Assembly: GCA_900751665.1 (NCBI GenBank)
Contig: CAADSV010000211.1
Coordinates: forward strand, 1-14,283
DNA from: an uncultured Collinsella sp.
GTDB taxonomy: Bacteria; Actinomycetota; Coriobacteriia; Coriobacteriales; Coriobacteriaceae
Reading direction: 5' to 3'
Length of the DNA stretch: 14,283 nt
The notes below the pieces were generated by a model that saw only the letters and a list, made by a program, of their open reading frames with translations, had not been told where the DNA came from and did no database searches. A program made the translations under genes and the position numbers. Of the stretch, positions 1-6,469 are shown in pieces. Within the stretch, counting starts at the first letter, position 1. Every line of letters starts with the position of its first letter.

Positions 1-68
1 GAAAAAAAGCCGGCTGAAGGCCCCCCCCACCACAAAAACCCCCCCCGCCGCCCGTTGGCCCCCCGCGC
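1..68. other. Probable low-quality contig end
   Basis: This stretch contains several C runs (8, 7 and 5 long) and an A run. It keeps the reading frame of the UvrA-like gene but reads GG at the place where the family has the Walker B residues Asp-Glu. Conserved residues before and after the expected site are replaced by Gly, Val or Phe. This is what base-calling or consensus error at a contig end looks like. Real divergence is possible but less likely. Confidence 0.55.
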
Positions 69-1227
69 GGGCGAGCCGCACACGCTGGCGCTCACCCGTG
101 GAGAGCGTGGCACCGGCGCGATCGAGTGAAAGGTAATCGAGACCCAGGTCGACCAGACGACGGGCCGCGCTCAAAAACGAATCGCATATATCCGTCGCCA
201 TGGGCCGCATCTCGGGCGGCAAGGATGCGGGCACCCTGTGCACCCACTCAATCGCCTCGCCCAGCGTCATGGCCGCGGCCTGCGCCAGATTGATACCGCG
301 CACTTGGGGCTGGCGCGCAGCCTCGGAAAGACGCGTGCCACCACAGTCGCGGCATGGCCCCTCGCGCAAAAAGCGTGCAACGCGTTTGAGCCCCTTATCG
401 TCCTTAACCTTAGCGAGTGCATTCTCGACGGTATAGACGGCGTTGTAATAGGTAAAGTCGAGCGGCGTGGCGCCCTCGCCGTTCTTGGGAACGTAAAGAA
501 TGTGCTTCTTAACCGCGGGGCCGTGAAACACGATGTCGCGTTCTTGAGGCGTGAGCTGGTTAAACGGCACGTCGGTACGCACGCCCATCTCGCCTGCCAC
601 CTGCTTCATCAGATCCCACATGAGCGTACCCCAGGGAAGCACCGCGCCCTCGTTGATGGTCTTTGACTCATCTGGCACCAGGCTCGCCTCGTCCACCTCG
701 CGCATGACACCGGTGCCGCCACAGGTGGGGCATGCGCCGCCGCTATTGAAAGCCAAATCCTCGGCACTCGGCGCGTAGAACTCGCGGCCGCATGTCGGAC
801 ACGTGAGCGACAGGCCCGCAGCTACGTTAAGGCTCGGCTCCACACGCGCCCCGCAATGCGGGCACACGTGATGGGCGCAACGGCTAAAGAGCAGACGCAG
901 GCTGTTGTTGAGCTCGGTCATGGTACCAAAGGTCGAGCGCACGCCCGGCACGCTGGGGCGTTGATGCAATGCGAGCGCCGCCGGCACGTGCAGCACCTCG
1001 TCCACCTGGGCGTGTTCGGCCTGCGTCAGACGACGGCGGGTATAGGTGCTGAGCGCCTCAAGATAGCGACGCGAGCCCTCGGCATAAAGAACCCCCAGCG
1101 CCAGCGAACTCTTGCCCGAGCCCGACACGCCGGCAATGCCCACAAGCCTTCCCAGTGGAATATCGATATCGATGTCTTTGAGGTTGTGCACGCGCGCGCC
1201 ACGCACCTCGATAGCCTGCGGGCTCAT
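1..1227 (-). CDS. UvrA-like ABC ATPase lacking the UvrB-binding domain (UvrA2 type), N-terminal part
   Basis: The reading frame is open to the window edge and covers about 409 residues of the first half of a UvrA-family protein. Visible features are IEVRGARVHNL near the N-terminus, a Walker A motif GVSGSGKSS (about 33-41), paired CPHCG and CPTCG zinc motifs, FNSGGACPTCGGTG, an insertion-domain region, a second zinc-type CRDCGG, and the ABC signature LSTGERQR near residue 375. In true UvrA the signature lies near residue 490. The missing stretch of about 115 residues corresponds to the UvrB-binding domain between the first zinc motif and FNS. This layout is that of UvrA2-type proteins, linked in the literature to drug tolerance as well as DNA damage, so repair through UvrBC is unlikely. 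The start is uncertain: ATG 1227 is chosen, GTG 1242 and ATG 1260 are in frame, and the last would overlap the upstream ATPase gene. The final 20 codons look corrupted (see findings). Confidence 0.88.
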   Translation of the reverse strand, partial: MSPQAIEVRGARVHNLKDIDIDIPLGRLVGIAGVSGSGKSSLALGVLYAEGSRRYLEALSTYTRRRLTQAEHAQVDEVLHVPAALALHQRPSVPGVRSTFGTMTELNNSLRLLFSRCAHHVCPHCGARVEPSLNVAAGLSLTCPTCGREFYAPSAEDLAFNSGGACPTCGGTGVMREVDEASLVPDESKTINEGAVLPWGTLMWDLMKQVAGEMGVRTDVPFNQLTPQERDIVFHGPAVKKHILYVPKNGEGATPLDFTYYNAVYTVENALAKVKDDKGLKRVARFLREGPCRDCGGTRLSEAARQPQVRGINLAQAAAMTLGEAIEWVHRVPASLPPEMRPMATDICDSFLSAARRLVDLGLDYLSLDRAGATLSTGERQRVRLARAGGQRAAGGVFVVGGAFSRLFF

Positions 1228-1252
1228 CTTCTGTTCCGTCACCTTTATCACC

Positions 1253-2371
1253 CTACTCATGCCATAAAACTCGATCGCGAATGTACGCGCCCAGCATGGG
1301 CACGGTAAACCGGACGAGGCCGTATCCGGCAGCCTCGATGACGCGCTCGCGAATCAGGCTTGCGCGATATTTGCTCGCCCAACTCTGAGTACGGTCGCAG
1401 CGCTCAATGATATCCGCCATACGCGTCGGTTTACCCTCGTCAACCGCCATGGCCTCGATAAAGAGGCGTTGCGGGCTGCGCAATCCATAATACAGGGGCG
1501 CGTCGACCGCTTCGTAGAACTCGGAGACGGCATCCGCATGGCCATCCTCGACATCGCACCTTTCAATGATCTGAGAGCCACGCCGGACGGCAGACCGCCA
1601 CATGTAATAGCCCACCAGTTGAACCATATAGGGATGCCCCATGCTCTTGTGCGCCGCAAGGTCCGCCGTCTCCGCATCGACGCAGAGACCGGTACTCTCG
1701 ACTGTCTGGATATATGAATCCCGCACCCTGGGCAAAGATATCGACCCCAGCGTACGCTGCTGGGCACGCCGCAAAAACGTCACGCTCGGCTCTTCGAGCA
1801 GATCGTCAACCATACTGGGTAAGCCGGCGAACACCAGCGCAAGACCGCGCTGGTCGCTATCGGGCAATCCCGTAGCATCCTGATCTCCGAGCACTTGCTG
1901 ATAGAGAACGGCAAGAGCCGCCAGCTCCTCGATAGACGCAGACTGCGCCTCGTCAATCGCAAACAGTATGCCCTTGCCTGGACCGAGCTTCTTGAGGCGC
2001 TCGTTGACCAGCCTTCGTAACGACTCGCCCTTTGCCCGCGCCGCCTCGACCGACATCCGGCCAAACGACGGCCCGAATTCCATTGACGTCACAACGGGTT
2101 TATTCGAGCGAAGCGCGTCGGCCAGGCGGTCGCACAAGCCAAGCGAAGCGGAATCGGAGACAACCGCCCATCCGCGCTCGCTGGCTAGACGTTGCAGCTC
2201 CCGCAGGAGAACCGTCTTGCCGCAGCCGCGGTTTCCCGTAATGAGCATGAGCCTGCCCGGCGCTCCGGCGCCGTTGTCGAGTCCTTCCTCAAAATCTTCG
2301 ATGACCGACTCGCGGCCGATGAGTATCGGAGGCCGCTTGCCAGCCGTTGGCTTAAAGGGATTTGGATTCAT
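1253..2371 (-). CDS. AAA/STAND-type ATPase, Orc1/Cdc6-like, function unknown
   Basis: A 372-residue cytoplasmic P-loop ATPase. It begins with PFKPTAGKRPPILIGRE, the conserved GRE box before the P-loop in AAA_16/Orc-like ATPases. Walker A is GNRGCGKT (46-53), Walker B is GILFAIDEAQ (134-143), a sensor-1-like segment is LALVFAGLP (about 176), and GHPYMVQLVG (about 245) resembles the sensor-2 helix of the family. The last 90 residues look like a winged-helix domain (QRLFIEAMAVDEGKPTRMADI). There is no signal peptide or membrane segment. The ATG at 2371 is preceded by GAGGAGG with good spacing. The stop overlaps the possible ATG 1260 of the UvrA-like gene, so the two are probably co-transcribed and perhaps translationally coupled. 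Such ATPases are common in Coriobacteria and Bifidobacteria but I know no assigned role. The ATPase fold is confident; its partner or substrate is unknown. Confidence 0.85.
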   Translation of the reverse strand: MNPNPFKPTAGKRPPILIGRESVIEDFEEGLDNGAGAPGRLMLITGNRGCGKTVLLRELQRLASERGWAVVSDSASLGLCDRLADALRSNKPVVTSMEFGPSFGRMSVEAARAKGESLRRLVNERLKKLGPGKGILFAIDEAQSASIEELAALAVLYQQVLGDQDATGLPDSDQRGLALVFAGLPSMVDDLLEEPSVTFLRRAQQRTLGSISLPRVRDSYIQTVESTGLCVDAETADLAAHKSMGHPYMVQLVGYYMWRSAVRRGSQIIERCDVEDGHADAVSEFYEAVDAPLYYGLRSPQRLFIEAMAVDEGKPTRMADIIERCDRTQSWASKYRASLIRERVIEAAGYGLVRFTVPMLGAYIRDRVLWHE

Positions 2372-2403
2372 GTCGGCCTCCTCGGATTGGCAGACGTTGA
2401 CTA

Positions 2404-2433
2404 CAGTTATACCAACTTATACCGAGTTATACC
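2404..2433. promoter_or_regulatory. Three tandem 10-bp repeats upstream of the ATPase gene
   Basis: On the plus strand CAGTTATACC, AACTTATACC and GAGTTATACC follow each other with no gap; on the minus strand each reads GGTATAA plus three variable bases. The 10-bp period puts all copies on one face of the helix. They lie 33-62 bases before the ATPase start codon, in the expected promoter region, and each contains a TATAAC or TATAAG that could act as a -10 element. They are probably an array of regulator sites or stacked -10 elements. The regulator is not known. Confidence 0.6.
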
Positions 2434-2436
2434 ATC

Positions 2437-2535
2437 TAAATGGGACAAAGGGACTGTCCATCTTGCAGCGTCGACGCCAAAATCAATTAGTCAAGAATCA
2501 GAGGGTTCAAAAATCTACCATTTCTACCCCGTCCC
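2437..2535. other. Intergenic tract with GGGAC-core repeat fragments
   Basis: The gap between the GTPase stop and the tandem repeats contains TGGGACAAAGGGACTGTCCA (2440-2459) and, on the minus strand directly at the stop codon of the GTPase gene, GGGGACGGGGTAG followed by AATGGTAG. Related GGGAC/GGTAG strings occur at 7334-7370 and 8244-8301. They look like remnants of a dispersed intergenic repeat. No coding potential and no clear terminator hairpin are visible. Confidence 0.35.
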
Positions 2536-4536
2536 CTAATGGCAGAAGAAGGTGGGGTCGGCGGGGCGATAGGAGCGAAAGGTGGCGGGATCGATCTTTA
2601 CGTGCGCCGCGGCGGGCACGTCGTACCATTTGACCGTGTAACCGGCGCCGTGAGCGCAAAAGACCGAGTCGGGCGTGTTGGACAGATCGGCCTCGGGCTC
2701 GTAGGCGGCCGTCTCGATGACGCGCTCGGCATCATGGCAAGCCGCATAGCCGGCGAACTCCAGGTACAGATGCCCGCGACCGCTCGTGTAGGCAGCTACC
2801 TCCAGGGCATAGTCCTGCACCTCGGATGCCGGCACGCGGCCCGCAAGCTTCGCCCGGTCGCCCACCATCGTCGGCGGCTCGTACTCGGCACCCATGCGCG
2901 TGGCATCTGAGAGCGCCCGGCCCACGCACTCCCCCGGCACCTCGAGCTCAAAGTGGTACCACGGCTCCAGCAACACGGCCGTACCGGCCTCACGCGCCTG
3001 CATGAGTCCCTGGCGAATCGCGCGGTACGTGGCCTGGCGAAAATCGCCGCCCTCGGTGTGTTTGGCATGCGCACGGCCGCCCGTGAGCGCAATGCGCACA
3101 TCGGTGATGGGCGAGCCAGTCAGCACGCCCAGGTGATCGCGCTCCATGGCGTTGGTGAGTGCCAAACGCTGCCAGTTAAGATCGAGCTCGTCGGTCGAAG
3201 TCACGGTACCAAACTGCACGCCCGAACCCGCTGGCAACGGCTCCAGGCGTAGATGCACCTCTGCATAGTGGCGCAGTGGCTCAAAGTGGCCCACGCCCTC
3301 GACCGGCTGCGAAATAGTCTCCTTATAGAGAATGCCGCCGGGCTCAAACTCGACCGCAAGGCCAAAACGATCGGCCAACACCCGCTGCACGACCTCGAGT
3401 TGCACAGCGCCCATCAGCTGCAAATGAATCTGCTCGAGATGCGTATTCCAGCTTACGCCGAGCATGGGATCTTCATCCGCCAGCTCAGTCAACGCTTTGA
3501 ACACCGCGTGGACATCGTGTTCGCCCGGAAGCACCGTATAGCTGAGGACCGGCGCAATGACGGGCGTATCGCCCGCGGGCTCCGCGCCCAGGGCGTCCCC
3601 CGGGCGAACGTGCGCAAGACCCGTCACGGCACAAATACCGCCAGCAGCAACTTCTTGGGCAAGCTCATACTTTTCGCCGTTATAGATGCGTACCTGATCG
3701 ACCTTCTGCTCCCACGCCTCGGCACCGGAACGTCCGTTAATCATCTGCTTGGCATGCAGCGTGCCGCCGGTCACTTTAACCCAAGCCAAGCGCTCACCGC
3801 GATCCCCGCGGCTCACGCGGTAGACGCGCGCGGCAAACTCCGGGAGCCATGCCTGTTCACGCGTCAGTGTACACATGCCATCTAGCAGCTCGTCCACGCC
3901 TTGGTCCTTGAGCGCCGAGCCGGCAAAGCAGGGAAAGAACTTGCGCTCGGCAACCATGCGCGACAGCGTCGCGACGGAAAGCTCACCCGCCTCAAGAAAC
4001 TCCTCGAGCGCCGCTTCGTCCAACGCAGCAGCGTCCTCCTGAACGGCGCTGCCCGCCAGCAGTTCGTTGGCATCCAGGCAGCCTTCGGAAAGACGCTGCC
4101 CGAGCTGTGCCAGCAAAACATCGCGACCGGGATTCTCCAAATCAATTTTGTTGATAAAGATGAACGTCGGAATGTCATAGCGCGCAAGCAGGCGCCACAG
4201 GGTTTCGGTATGCCCCTGCACGCCATCGTTGGCACCCACAACCAAAATCGCGTAGTCCAGGGCGCGCAACGTGCGCTCAGCCTCGGCCGAAAAATCGACG
4301 TGGCCGGGCGCATCCACGAGCATGACGTGGGTATCACCGTGGTCGAGCACGGCCTGCGACGAGAAAATCGTAATGCCGCGCTCGCGCTCGATCTCGTTCG
4401 TATCCAAATGCGAATCGCCATCGTCCACGCGGCCGCGCTTGCGAATGCGACCCGCGTTGAACAGCATGGCCTCGGCCAACGTGGTCTTGCCGGCATCGAC
4501 ATGCGCCAAGATTCCAACGACCGCTTGCTTCGACAT
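2536..4536 (-). CDS. TetM/TetO-like ribosomal protection-family GTPase, probably not a resistance gene
   Basis: A 666-residue translational GTPase of the EF-G/TetM superfamily. The GTPase motifs are intact: AHVDAGKT (11-18), RGIT (53-56), DAPGH (75-79), NKID (129-132) and a G5-like GSAL. It is slightly longer than TetM (639), with a C-terminal extension containing NTPDSVFCAHGAG. In TetM the domain IV loop carrying Tyr-Ser-Pro-Val inserts into the decoding site to release tetracycline. Here the aligned loop reads HAKHTEGGDF (490-499), so the Ser-Pro-Val tip is absent. This fits a chromosomal clade of TetM-like factors whose role is unclear. The start MSKQ at 4536 has GAGGAG five bases upstream and places HVDAGKT at the family position; an upstream in-frame ATG at 4605 has no ribosome site. 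GAGCC just before the ATG can pair with GGCTC at 4558-4554, putting the ribosome site in the loop. Confidence 0.88.
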   Translation of the reverse strand: MSKQAVVGILAHVDAGKTTLAEAMLFNAGRIRKRGRVDDGDSHLDTNEIERERGITIFSSQAVLDHGDTHVMLVDAPGHVDFSAEAERTLRALDYAILVVGANDGVQGHTETLWRLLARYDIPTFIFINKIDLENPGRDVLLAQLGQRLSEGCLDANELLAGSAVQEDAAALDEAALEEFLEAGELSVATLSRMVAERKFFPCFAGSALKDQGVDELLDGMCTLTREQAWLPEFAARVYRVSRGDRGERLAWVKVTGGTLHAKQMINGRSGAEAWEQKVDQVRIYNGEKYELAQEVAAGGICAVTGLAHVRPGDALGAEPAGDTPVIAPVLSYTVLPGEHDVHAVFKALTELADEDPMLGVSWNTHLEQIHLQLMGAVQLEVVQRVLADRFGLAVEFEPGGILYKETISQPVEGVGHFEPLRHYAEVHLRLEPLPAGSGVQFGTVTSTDELDLNWQRLALTNAMERDHLGVLTGSPITDVRIALTGGRAHAKHTEGGDFRQATYRAIRQGLMQAREAGTAVLLEPWYHFELEVPGECVGRALSDATRMGAEYEPPTMVGDRAKLAGRVPASEVQDYALEVAAYTSGRGHLYLEFAGYAACHDAERVIETAAYEPEADLSNTPDSVFCAHGAGYTVKWYDVPAAAHVKIDPATFRSYRPADPTFFCH

Positions 4537-4597
4537 GGCTCTCCTCTTATTACGAGCCCATCGCACGCGGCAACGGGCGTTCACGCTCCACACTGGA

Positions 4598-4606
4598 TGA
4601 TACAAT
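4598..4606 (+). promoter_or_regulatory. Extended -10 promoter candidate (plus strand)
   Basis: TGATACAAT is an extended -10 element (TG, one base, TACAAT). No good -35 hexamer lies upstream, as is usual for extended -10 promoters. On the other strand the same bases give TATCAT, which could be the -10 of the GTPase gene, with a weak TTCGCC 17 bases further upstream. The site may therefore serve either strand or both. Confidence 0.35.
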
Positions 4607-4612
4607 TTACGG

Positions 4613-4680
4613 GCCGGCGGGCGAAGCGGGCCCTATCCACCGACCGAGCTCATCGCCCCGCGTTGCCGCGCGGCGATTTT
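4613..4680 (+). ncRNA. Possible small RNA (extended -10 to terminator)
   Basis: Starting about seven bases after the TACAAT element, the plus strand would give a transcript of about 68 nt. It has a 5' hairpin in which GGGCC (4611-4615) pairs with GGCCC (4629-4633), a single-stranded middle, and a 3' hairpin followed by TTTT (4677-4680). It has no start codon with a ribosome site. All neighbouring genes are on the minus strand, so this terminator-like structure serves no known plus-strand gene. Expression is inferred only. Confidence 0.27.
4652..4680 (+). terminator. Plus-strand intrinsic terminator-like hairpin
   Basis: ATCGCC (4652-4657) pairs with GGCGAT (4672-4677); after one C/C mismatch CGCG pairs with CGCG around the loop TTGC, and TTTT follows. 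The reverse orientation has no T run, so the structure points along the plus strand. Confidence 0.4.
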
Positions 4681-4723
4681 CGTAGGTTCGCGCCTTGCGA
4701 AAGCCGGCTTGCAAAACAGTGCA

Positions 4724-4763
4724 GCGAACGAAAATGGCCCCACCCGAGGCCATTTTCGTTCGC
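4724..4763. terminator. 16-bp perfect hairpin after the acetyltransferase gene
   Basis: GCGAACGAAAATGGCC (4724-4739) and its exact complement (4748-4763) are separated by 8 bases. The hairpin lies 28 bases after the minus-strand acetyltransferase stop. The stem includes an A-tract/T-tract pair next to the GGCC core, so a shorter GGCC hairpin followed by T-rich sequence is possible in either direction. It probably separates the acetyltransferase and GTPase transcripts. Confidence 0.6.
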
Positions 4764-4790
4764 GCGAATTGTTGATACGCGTCCCCGCTC

Positions 4791-5282
4791 TTATGCCTCG
4801 CGCAGCCAGTCAAACGCAACACGCGGTGTGCCGTCCGACACATACACGATGCCGGCGCGCTCAAACCCCGCCTTGATGCTCGCCCCCTGCATGGGCAGGT
4901 TGTCCTGATGCGTGTCGATGCGCGGGTGATCGGCACGCTCCTTGGCAAAGGCAAACATCGCAGCCGCGATACCGTGCACGGTGCCATCGGACGCCACACG
5001 GTGCAGCACGGCGTATGGAGTGTCGCTACGCCATTGCCCGTCCTCAATTACGTCATAGCACTCGTCCGGGCCCGGTAAAAAGGCAAACGTCGCCACCACG
5101 CGGCCGTCGACTTCGCACACATAGCTGCCACCGGCGGCGATATCGGCAGCCAGCTGCTCGGCAGAAGGCGTGCCCTCGGGCCATTGCGTGGCGTTGCCAT
5201 GCGCGCGCATAAAGGCGCGGGCAGCGTCGTAGATAGCCATGACGGCGGGAATGTCGGTATCGAGGGTTTTTCTGATCATCAC
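4791..5282 (-). CDS. GNAT family N-acetyltransferase
   Basis: A 163-residue soluble protein with the GNAT fold pattern. It opens with IRKTLDTDIPAVMAIYDAA, the usual beta1-alpha1 start. The central VLHRVASDGTVHGIAAAMF holds the acetyl-CoA binding loop (motif A), and IDTHQDNLPMQ followed by KAGFERAG forms the conserved motif B end; these strings are typical of a widespread subfamily of small-molecule acetyltransferases with unknown substrate. Length is normal for the family. ATG 5282 is followed directly by a second ATG; GAGG lies 10 bases upstream. The gene is divergent from the small Cys/His protein across a 9-bp inverted repeat that may control one or both, and a strong hairpin follows its stop codon. 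The acceptor cannot be predicted from sequence. Confidence 0.88.
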   Translation of the reverse strand: MMIRKTLDTDIPAVMAIYDAARAFMRAHGNATQWPEGTPSAEQLAADIAAGGSYVCEVDGRVVATFAFLPGPDECYDVIEDGQWRSDTPYAVLHRVASDGTVHGIAAAMFAFAKERADHPRIDTHQDNLPMQGASIKAGFERAGIVYVSDGTPRVAFDWLREA

Positions 5283-5300
5283 GCGGCGACCTCACGTTTA

Positions 5301-5332
5301 TTGGTATCACTTTGATTGAGCAATGATACCAA
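5301..5332. promoter_or_regulatory. 9-bp inverted repeat in a divergent promoter region
   Basis: TTGGTATCA (5301-5309) and TGATACCAA (5324-5332) form a perfect dyad with a 14-bp spacer; the half-site centres are 23 bp apart, about two helical turns. It lies 19 bases from the acetyltransferase start and 23 from the start of the small plus-strand protein. This looks like an operator for a dimeric regulator of the divergent pair. The TTGGTAT half-site resembles the GGTATAA units at 2404-2433. Confidence 0.5.
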
Positions 5333-5355
5333 CGTTTGGAGAGGGCGCGAAGCAG

Positions 5356-5652
5356 ATGGGGAGCAAAAAGCGAGCCGCCTGGTCAAAAGCCAAAAGCGAG
5401 TTTTTGGGCGCTGCCACGGGCGGCGATATGAGCGACCTGTTTGCACGCGAAGACGAGCGCCGCGACGCACTAGACGCCGAGCGCGATGAAGCCTGGCGCT
5501 ACAAGTCGTGCGAGCGCAAAAACCGTTACGACACGCGCGCCGAGGCCGAGGCAGTTATGGCCGACTGCGAAAACCGCGGACGGCGCGGTTTGGCCTGCTA
5601 CAAATGCGAGTACTGCGGCGGCTGGCATCTGACGTCGCACCCTTGGAAATAG
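5356..5652 (+). CDS. Small Cys/His (zinc-ribbon-like) protein, function unknown
   Basis: A 98-residue protein. The first half is charged (Lys/Arg then Asp/Glu rich, FAREDERRDALDAERDE). The second half follows the pattern C52, K, YDT, A-rich helix, Y82-K-C84-x2-C87-GGWH91-LTSHP, giving C52, C84, C87 and H91 as likely zinc ligands. I recognise this short pattern from small proteins of phages and bacterial chromosomes, without a known role; binding of nucleic acid is a guess. The start at 5356 is preferred because GGAGAGGG lies upstream; an in-frame ATG at 5323 sits inside the inverted repeat and has no ribosome site. The gene is convergent with rsmJ across 48 bases with no clear terminator. Confidence 0.72.
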   Translation: MGSKKRAAWSKAKSEFLGAATGGDMSDLFAREDERRDALDAERDEAWRYKSCERKNRYDTRAEAEAVMADCENRGRRGLACYKCEYCGGWHLTSHPWK

Positions 5653-5700
5653 ACTCCGCATCGGCACGGCGCTGACGGAATGCCAGCCATCGCACGCAAG

Positions 5701-6405
5701 CTACAGGCGCGGCGGCACCAAAACATCGTAGCGAACGGCCTTGCCCGCGAGCTGATAGCTCGGCTTAACGCCGGCAAGCAGTGGCCCCTTCACCGGCCGC
5801 TTGATAACCACCTTGCGCGGGTGAACCGCAAGCGCAGCTTCGAGCAGCGACTCCTCATCGGCGCACGGCTGTTCCAGATGATGCAAGAGTTGGAACTTCT
5901 TTTTGACCGCCGCGCTCTTGGTGCGCCCGGGAAACATGGGGTCCAGATACACCACATCGGGAGCCGCGAGCTCGCCCTGCCCGATCAGCTCAGCTGTATG
6001 GTAAAGGCCGGCAATGCTGTCCTCGCCCGCATGTAAGCGCATGCGCGCCACGGCAGTCGCAAGCGCCGGATCATCTGCCGCGCGATCCAAGGCATCCTTG
6101 AGGAGCGCCGCGATCACGCAATCCTGCTCATACAGATCGACGGTAAAGCCCGCGGCCGCCAACAGCAGCGAATCCTCGCCAAAGCCTGCCGTGGCATCGA
6201 TTGCCCATGGGCACTCGATGCCTTTTGCGCGCGCAGCCTTTACCAACAGCTCTTGCTGCAGACGGCCCTGCTTGAGCCGCGGAAGCATGCGGGCAAAATC
6301 GGCACGCAGCTCCATCGAGCCGTCGGTGAGCGTGAGGCCCTCGGACTTCCCGACCAACTCAAGCCCCGCGGCCCGAGCAACAGAAAAGGGATCGACGACG
6401 CCCAT
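5701..6405 (-). CDS. rsmJ: 16S rRNA (guanine-1516-N2)-methyltransferase RsmJ
   Basis: A 234-residue SAM-dependent methyltransferase matching the RsmJ (YhiQ) family, which methylates G1516 of 16S rRNA. Diagnostic strings are GRLQQELLVKA before the domain, the SAM-binding motif I as DATAGFGEDSLLLA (70-83), LYEQDCVIAALLKDAL, and the catalytic-region motif VVYLDPMFPGRTKSAAVKK (151-169), followed by VVIKRPVKGPLL. These match E. coli RsmJ closely in order and spacing. ATG 6405 is chosen because AAGGAG ends five bases upstream; the in-frame GTG at 6411 touches the ribosome site and cannot be used. It follows the 47-residue membrane miniprotein on the same strand after 64 bases and may share its transcript. 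RsmJ is best known in proteobacteria, so a strict orthologue in this lineage is inferred. Confidence 0.87.
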   Translation of the reverse strand: MGVVDPFSVARAAGLELVGKSEGLTLTDGSMELRADFARMLPRLKQGRLQQELLVKAARAKGIECPWAIDATAGFGEDSLLLAAAGFTVDLYEQDCVIAALLKDALDRAADDPALATAVARMRLHAGEDSIAGLYHTAELIGQGELAAPDVVYLDPMFPGRTKSAAVKKKFQLLHHLEQPCADEESLLEAALAVHPRKVVIKRPVKGPLLAGVKPSYQLAGKAVRYDVLVPPRL

Positions 6406-6469
6406 GGACACTCCTTAACAAGCAAAACGAATACGCGGGGCGCCGTTTATGCCAGCACCCAACCGTCCG

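Noticed and set aside
2536..4536. Tetracycline resistance gene
   Set aside because: The loop residues needed to displace tetracycline in TetM are not present, and there is no mobile-element context around the gene.
4537..4605. An N-terminal extension of the TetM-like protein from ATG 4605
   Set aside because: The added 23 residues have no family counterpart and no ribosome site, while ATG 4536 has GAGGAG and the family-typical N-terminus.
3901..4908. A 335-codon plus-strand open frame over the GTPase and acetyltransferase genes
   Set aside because: It overlaps the conserved G domain of the GTPase in antisense and has no recognisable domain or ribosome site.
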